A DNA stretch of 64,000 nt from contig CAVTSL010000009.1 of NCBI GenBank assembly GCA_963737405.1, positions 248,001-312,000 of the forward strand, given 5' to 3'. The position numbers and the translations under genes were made by a program. Source of the stretch: JACCTU01 sp963737405. Lineage in GTDB: Bacteria; Actinomycetota; Thermoleophilia; Gaiellales; Gaiellaceae. The notes under the pieces are model-generated. The model ran no database searches. It was not told the origin of the DNA and was given only the letters and a program-made list of their open reading frames with translations. This document shows, one piece after another, positions 60,867 through 64,000 of the stretch. How positions within the stretch are numbered: the first letter of the stretch is position 1; each line of letters begins with the position of its first letter.

Positions 60867-62591
60867 GAGCGCGCGACTCTAGCCCCGCACGCCAGAGCGC
60901 GAGCATCGTCAACGCGTACCGCTGCGACGGTCCCGCGGCCTCGACGGCGCTGCGGTCGACGAGCCCGTCGAGCGAGGCGATCGCGTCGCCGGAGAGGTCG
61001 CGCAGCTCGCCGTCCAACCAGCGCTCGATCGGCGGGTCGAACCCCTGCTTGGGCCGGCGGGCGAGCTCGGGGCCGAGCCGCTCGCGCACGAGCCGCCGGA
61101 TCGCGACCTTCGTGCGTACGCCGCGCACCTTCTCCCGGTCGGGGAGCGCGAGACCTGCCTCGACGACCCGGTGGTCGAGCAGCGGCACGCGGAGCTCGAG
61201 CGAGTGGGCCATGCTCAGCTTGTCGGCCTTCAGCATCAGGTTGTCCGTCACGAACGACTCGAGGTCGACCCACTGCAGCCGGCCGAGCTTCGTCAGGCGC
61301 TCCGGCGCCTCGGCGAAGAGGCGGTCGAAGACCTGCGTCCGCGCGTCGCCGTCCATGAGCGCGAACCAGGAGAGGTAGCGCGCGGGCTCGTCCTTCGCGG
61401 CGTGCTTCAGGAGCTTCGAGGCACGGCGCACGACGTTCTTGCGGCCGCCGCGCTCGGGGAGCAGGCGATGGAGCGGCGCCAGCGCGCCGAGGCGGGCAGC
61501 GACGGGGTCCCACGCGTAGCGCGAGTAGCCGCCGAAGACCTCGTCGCCTCCGTCGCCCGCGAGCGCGACCTTCACCTCGGCGGCGACCGCGCGGCAGAGG
61601 TACCAGAGCGGGATCGCGGCGGCGTCGGCGAGCGGGCTGCTCGAGCCGCGCGGCGATCTCGGGCAGGTCGTCCGCGACGTTCGTCTCGACGAGGAGCTCG
61701 CGGTGCTCGCGAGCCGATCGCGCGCGCGACCGCGCGCGCCGGCTCGCGCTCGTCGTAGCGCGGCGTCGTCGAAGCCGACCGTGAACGTGCGCAGCGGCTC
61801 GTCGAGCTCGGCTGCCGCCAGCGAGGCGATCAGCGAGGAGTCGAGCCCGCCGGAGAGGAGGACGGCGAGCGGGACGTCGGAGCGGAGGTGGAGGCGGACG
61901 GCCTCGGCGCAGCGTCTCCTCCAGCGGATGCGCGCGCGGCTCGGGCGTCCACCAGCGCTCTTCGCGGGTTGCGCCGTCCTCGTGGACGAGCAGCGACGCC
62001 GGGCCGAGCTTCCGCGCACCGGCGATCCCGGTCCGTGCGCCCGGCACGTAGCCGAGCACGAGGTAGTCCGCGATCGCCTCGGCGTCCGGCTCCGTCGACG
62101 CGCCGAGCGCGAGCAGCGGCGCGAGCTCGGACGCGAACGCGAGCCCGTCGGCGAGTGTCCGCGACGTAGAGCGGCTTGATCCCGAAGCGGTCGCGCGCGA
62201 GCAGGAGCCGCTCGTTCGTCTCGTCCCAGAGCGCGAGCGCGAACATCCCGCGCAGGCGCTCGAGAAACCGCTCGCCGTGCTCCTCGTAGAGGTGCGGGAC
62301 GATCTCGACGTCGCCGGCGCCGCGGAACACGTGCCCCTTCGCCTCGAGCTCGGCGCGGAGCTCGCGGTAGTTGTAGAGCTCGCCGTTGACGATCGCGACG
62401 ACGTCGCCGCGCTCGTTCGAGACCGGCTGGTCGCCCGTCTCGAGGTCGATGATCGCGAGCCGCCGCATCGCGAGCCCGGCGCGCTCGCCGACCCAGCGGC
62501 CCTCGCCGTCGGGCCCGCGGTGGCGCAGCAGCTCGACCGCGTCGAGCGCCTCGGCGCGCGGGCGTCCGACGATGCCGAGGATCCCGCACAT
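60847..62591 (-). pseudogene. asnB: Asparagine-synthase-like glutamine amidotransferase, several frame breaks
   Basis: About 580 residues when repaired. The N-terminal glutaminase begins MCGILGIVGR (Cys2 nucleophile), with RHRGPDGEGRWVGERAGLAM and NGELYNYRELRAELEAKGH. The synthetase domain has LAVLLSGGLDSSLIASLAAA (PP-loop) and KVALAGDGGDEVFGGYSRYA. The tail KQGFDPPIERWLDGELRDLS is intact. Slips lie near 62157, 61910, 61690-61760 and 61640, none in the active sites. In sugar loci such AsnB relatives (WbpS-like) often amidate uronic acids; true asparagine synthesis is the alternative. ATG 62589-62591 is six bases after the methyltransferase stop. Confidence 0.78.
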
Positions 62592-62596
62592 CGCGC

Positions 62597-63375
62597 CTAG
62601 GGTAGTCGCGGCTTCCGACCGACGAGCGAGCAGCGAGCCGCCGGACGGCAGCGAGACGCCGCGCTCGATCAGCCGCCGCTCGCCGTCGAGCATCCGCTCG
62701 AAGACGCGCGTTCAGCGCGCCCCGGCTCGAGCTCCGCGACCGGGTCGTACGGCTCGCGCGACGCAGCCGGCGACGCACGCGCGAGAGCGACCATCGCCGG
62801 CAGGAGCGACGAGCACGAACGAGGTCGACGTCGCTCGACCTCGAAGCCCGCGCGCTCGACCTTCGCCGACGAGCTCGCTCGCGCGTGTAGCGGCGCACGT
62901 GGTCGCGCGACGTCGGTCCATGCTCGCTCCAGAGCCGCGGGTGCTGCGGCACGAGCAGGAGCGACACCGCCGCCCGGCCGCGCCGCGCGCGAGCATCTGC
63001 GCGAGCACCTCCTCGTCCTCCTCGACGTGCTCGAGCACGTCGAACGCGCCGACGACGTCGAACTCGTCGTCGTACGGCAGCGCCCGCGCGTCGAGCTGCG
63101 ACGCAGCTCGACGTCCGGGGAGCCGCGCGCCGCGCGAGCGCGAGCCCCTCCTCGTACAGCTCGCGCGCCGACGAGCCGCAGCTCCGGGAAGCGCCTCGCG
63201 CAGCGCCGCGAGCACGACGCCCGAGCCGCAGCCGACCTCGAGCAAGCGAGCGCGCGTCCGGGAAGTGCCGCCGGAGCGTCGAGACGATCAGCCGGTTGCG
63301 CGCGCGGAACCAGAAGCTCCTCGGCTCGACGTCGGCGAGCGGCTCGAAGAGCTCGGCGTCGTAGCCGCCGCTCAC
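62597..63375 (-). pseudogene. Class I SAM-dependent methyltransferase, several frame breaks
   Basis: About 255 residues when repaired. It opens SGGYDAELFEPLADVEPRSF and WFRARNRLIVSTLRRHFPDA from GTG 63373-63375. Motif I is LLEVGCGSGVVLAALREALP, then FDVVGAFDVLEHVEEDEEVL, VVLLVPQHPRLWSEHGP and HVRRYTRRELVGKVERAGFE. At least five slips occur across 62700-63250. The end reads LVGRKPRLP with TAG at 62597-62599. The WFRARNR opening is common in methyltransferases of O-antigen loci. Target unknown. Confidence 0.68.
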
Positions 63376-64000
63376 AGGCGTCGAACGCGAGCACCGCCTC
63401 GATCACCTCGTCCTGCTCCGCGTCCGTCAGCGCCGGTGAAGAACGGCAGGCGCAGCGAGCCGGTCGCTGACGTCCTCGGTCACGGGGCACTGCGCCCTCG
63501 CGGCCGCCGAAGCGCCGGCCCATCGGCGGAGAGGTGCAGCGGCAGGTAGTGGAAGACCGCGAGGATCCCGCGCTCGCGAGATGCGCGATCAGCCGCGTCG
63601 CGCGCCTCGAGCGACGGGCAGCAGCACGTAGAACATGTGGTACGCCTGCTCGCAGTGCTCCGGGCACGACCGGGAGCTGCACGCCGTGCTCGCGCGGCCC
63701 AGTCCGCGAGCGCGTCGCGCGTAGCGGTGCCAGATCCGCGCGCGCGGCCGCCTGGATCCGCTCGCGCGCCTCGAGCTGCGCGAGCAGGAACGCCGCGAGC
63801 AGGTCGGACTGCACGTAGCTCGAGCCGAGCGTCGACCCACGTGTACTTGTCGACCTGGCCGCGGAAGAACTGCTTGCGGTTCGTGCCCTTCTCGCGCACG
63901 ATCTCGGCGCCGCTCGACGAGCGCGCGTCGTTGACGACGAGCGCGCCGCCCTCGCCGCACGTGACGTTCTTCGTCTCGTGGAAGCTCTGCGTCGCGAGCG
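63372..64000 (-). pseudogene. WecE-like nucleotide-sugar 4-aminotransferase (DegT/DnrJ/EryC1), partial and frame-broken
   Basis: C-terminal part of a PLP aminotransferase whose N-terminus lies beyond the right edge. SFHETKNVTCGEGGALVVND carries the PLP-binding Lys of HETKN. EIVREKGTNRKQFFRGQVDK then YTWVD matches WecE/RffA, which makes dTDP-4-amino-4,6-dideoxygalactose, almost residue for residue. YVQSDLLAAFLLAQLEARER, ILAVFHYLPLHLS and VTEDVSDRLVRLPFFTALTD follow in alternating frames, with about six slips. The expected TGA (63372-63374) overlaps the methyltransferase GTG. This supports a 4-amino-sugar, probably then N-formylated by the enzyme at 59355-60063. Confidence 0.75.

Noticed and set aside
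61830..62693. Methyltransferase and asparagine synthase as one fused protein
   Set aside because: The reading runs through the junction only because of a slip; TAG at 62597-62599 follows LVGRKPRLP, and MCGILG must be N-terminal for the Cys nucleophile.
1..64000. Programmed frameshifting or phase variation as the cause of the breaks
   Set aside because: The sites share no slippery heptamer or long homopolymer, lie in many unrelated families, and nearly all are +1 additions with clustering by region rather than by gene type.
1..64000. Mobile elements, prophage, CRISPR arrays, tRNA or rRNA genes
   Set aside because: No transposase or integrase motifs, no regular spaced repeats, and no tRNA-like or rRNA-like sequence was seen on either strand.

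Overview
The window is about 70% GC, has almost no non-coding DNA, uses GTG/TTG starts freely and shows TANNNT-type -10 boxes very close to start codons. Together these point to an actinobacterium. The mix of SDR enzymes, GT4s, GT-C enzymes and PQQ-like propellers would suit Thermoleophilia or a relative, but that placement is an inference from style; there is no rRNA or phylogenetic marker here. Essentially the whole 64 kb is one large surface-polysaccharide locus. It holds about 60 genes in alternating blocks of co-directional, translationally coupled genes, most joined by 4-base GTGA or ATGA stop/start overlaps. I saw no tRNA, rRNA, IS element, prophage or CRISPR array.

Layout. 1-8099 (-): five GT4s, a GT39-like membrane transferase and a methyltransferase. 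8146-13235: single genes and pairs in alternating directions (GT4, methyltransferase, gmd, a second methyltransferase, a MurJ/MviN-like flippase). 13234-19949 (+): a 4,6-dehydratase-like SDR, GDP-fucose synthase, three multi-membrane GT-C proteins and a small anchored protein. 19946-24507 (-): DUF2304 protein, DPM1-like GT2, CgeB-like GT, methyltransferase and a WbaP-type phosphoglycosyltransferase. 24543-27046: methyltransferase, deacetylase-like protein, GT39. 27007-35578 (-): five GT4s, a GNAT, a polysaccharide deacetylase and a Wzx-type flippase. 35593-41465 (+): O-antigen ligase/Wzy-like protein, methyltransferase, C4-epimerase, GT4, and a second copy of the small-protein plus GT-C module. 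41434-43507 (-): secreted glycosidase and UDP-xylose synthase. 43645-45087 (+): secreted trypsin-like protease and a secreted unknown. 45084-46763 (-): sensor histidine kinase. 46867-55010 (-): GT2, LPG-synthase-like membrane protein, Wzz-like protein, epimerase, sulfotransferase, two PQQ-like propellers and an ATP-grasp enzyme. 55035-55811 (+): FkbM methyltransferase. 55718-64000 (-): second phosphoglycosyltransferase, two ribbon-methyltransferases, GT2, N-formyltransferase, deacetylase, asparagine-synthase-like amidotransferase, methyltransferase and a WecE-like aminotransferase.

How it works together. The genes can supply GDP-L-fucose (gmd, fcl), UDP-xylose (from UDP-glucuronate), epimerised UDP-hexoses/HexNAc and probably an N-formylated 4-amino-6-deoxy sugar. 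Two phosphoglycosyltransferases could start lipid-linked units, about a dozen GT-B enzymes could extend them, and two flippases, one ligase/polymerase and one Wzz-like protein could export and lengthen them. GT-C enzymes, deacetylases, a sulfotransferase, a GNAT and many methyltransferases could decorate the product.

Caution on the data. About twenty genes carry one-base frame breaks while keeping good protein-level sense. Wherever a gene has one clear break the start-to-stop length is 3n+1, meaning an added base. This looks like insertion-biased sequencing error, worst at 15.3-19.4 kb and 59.4-64 kb, rather than decay. I describe such genes as single genes.
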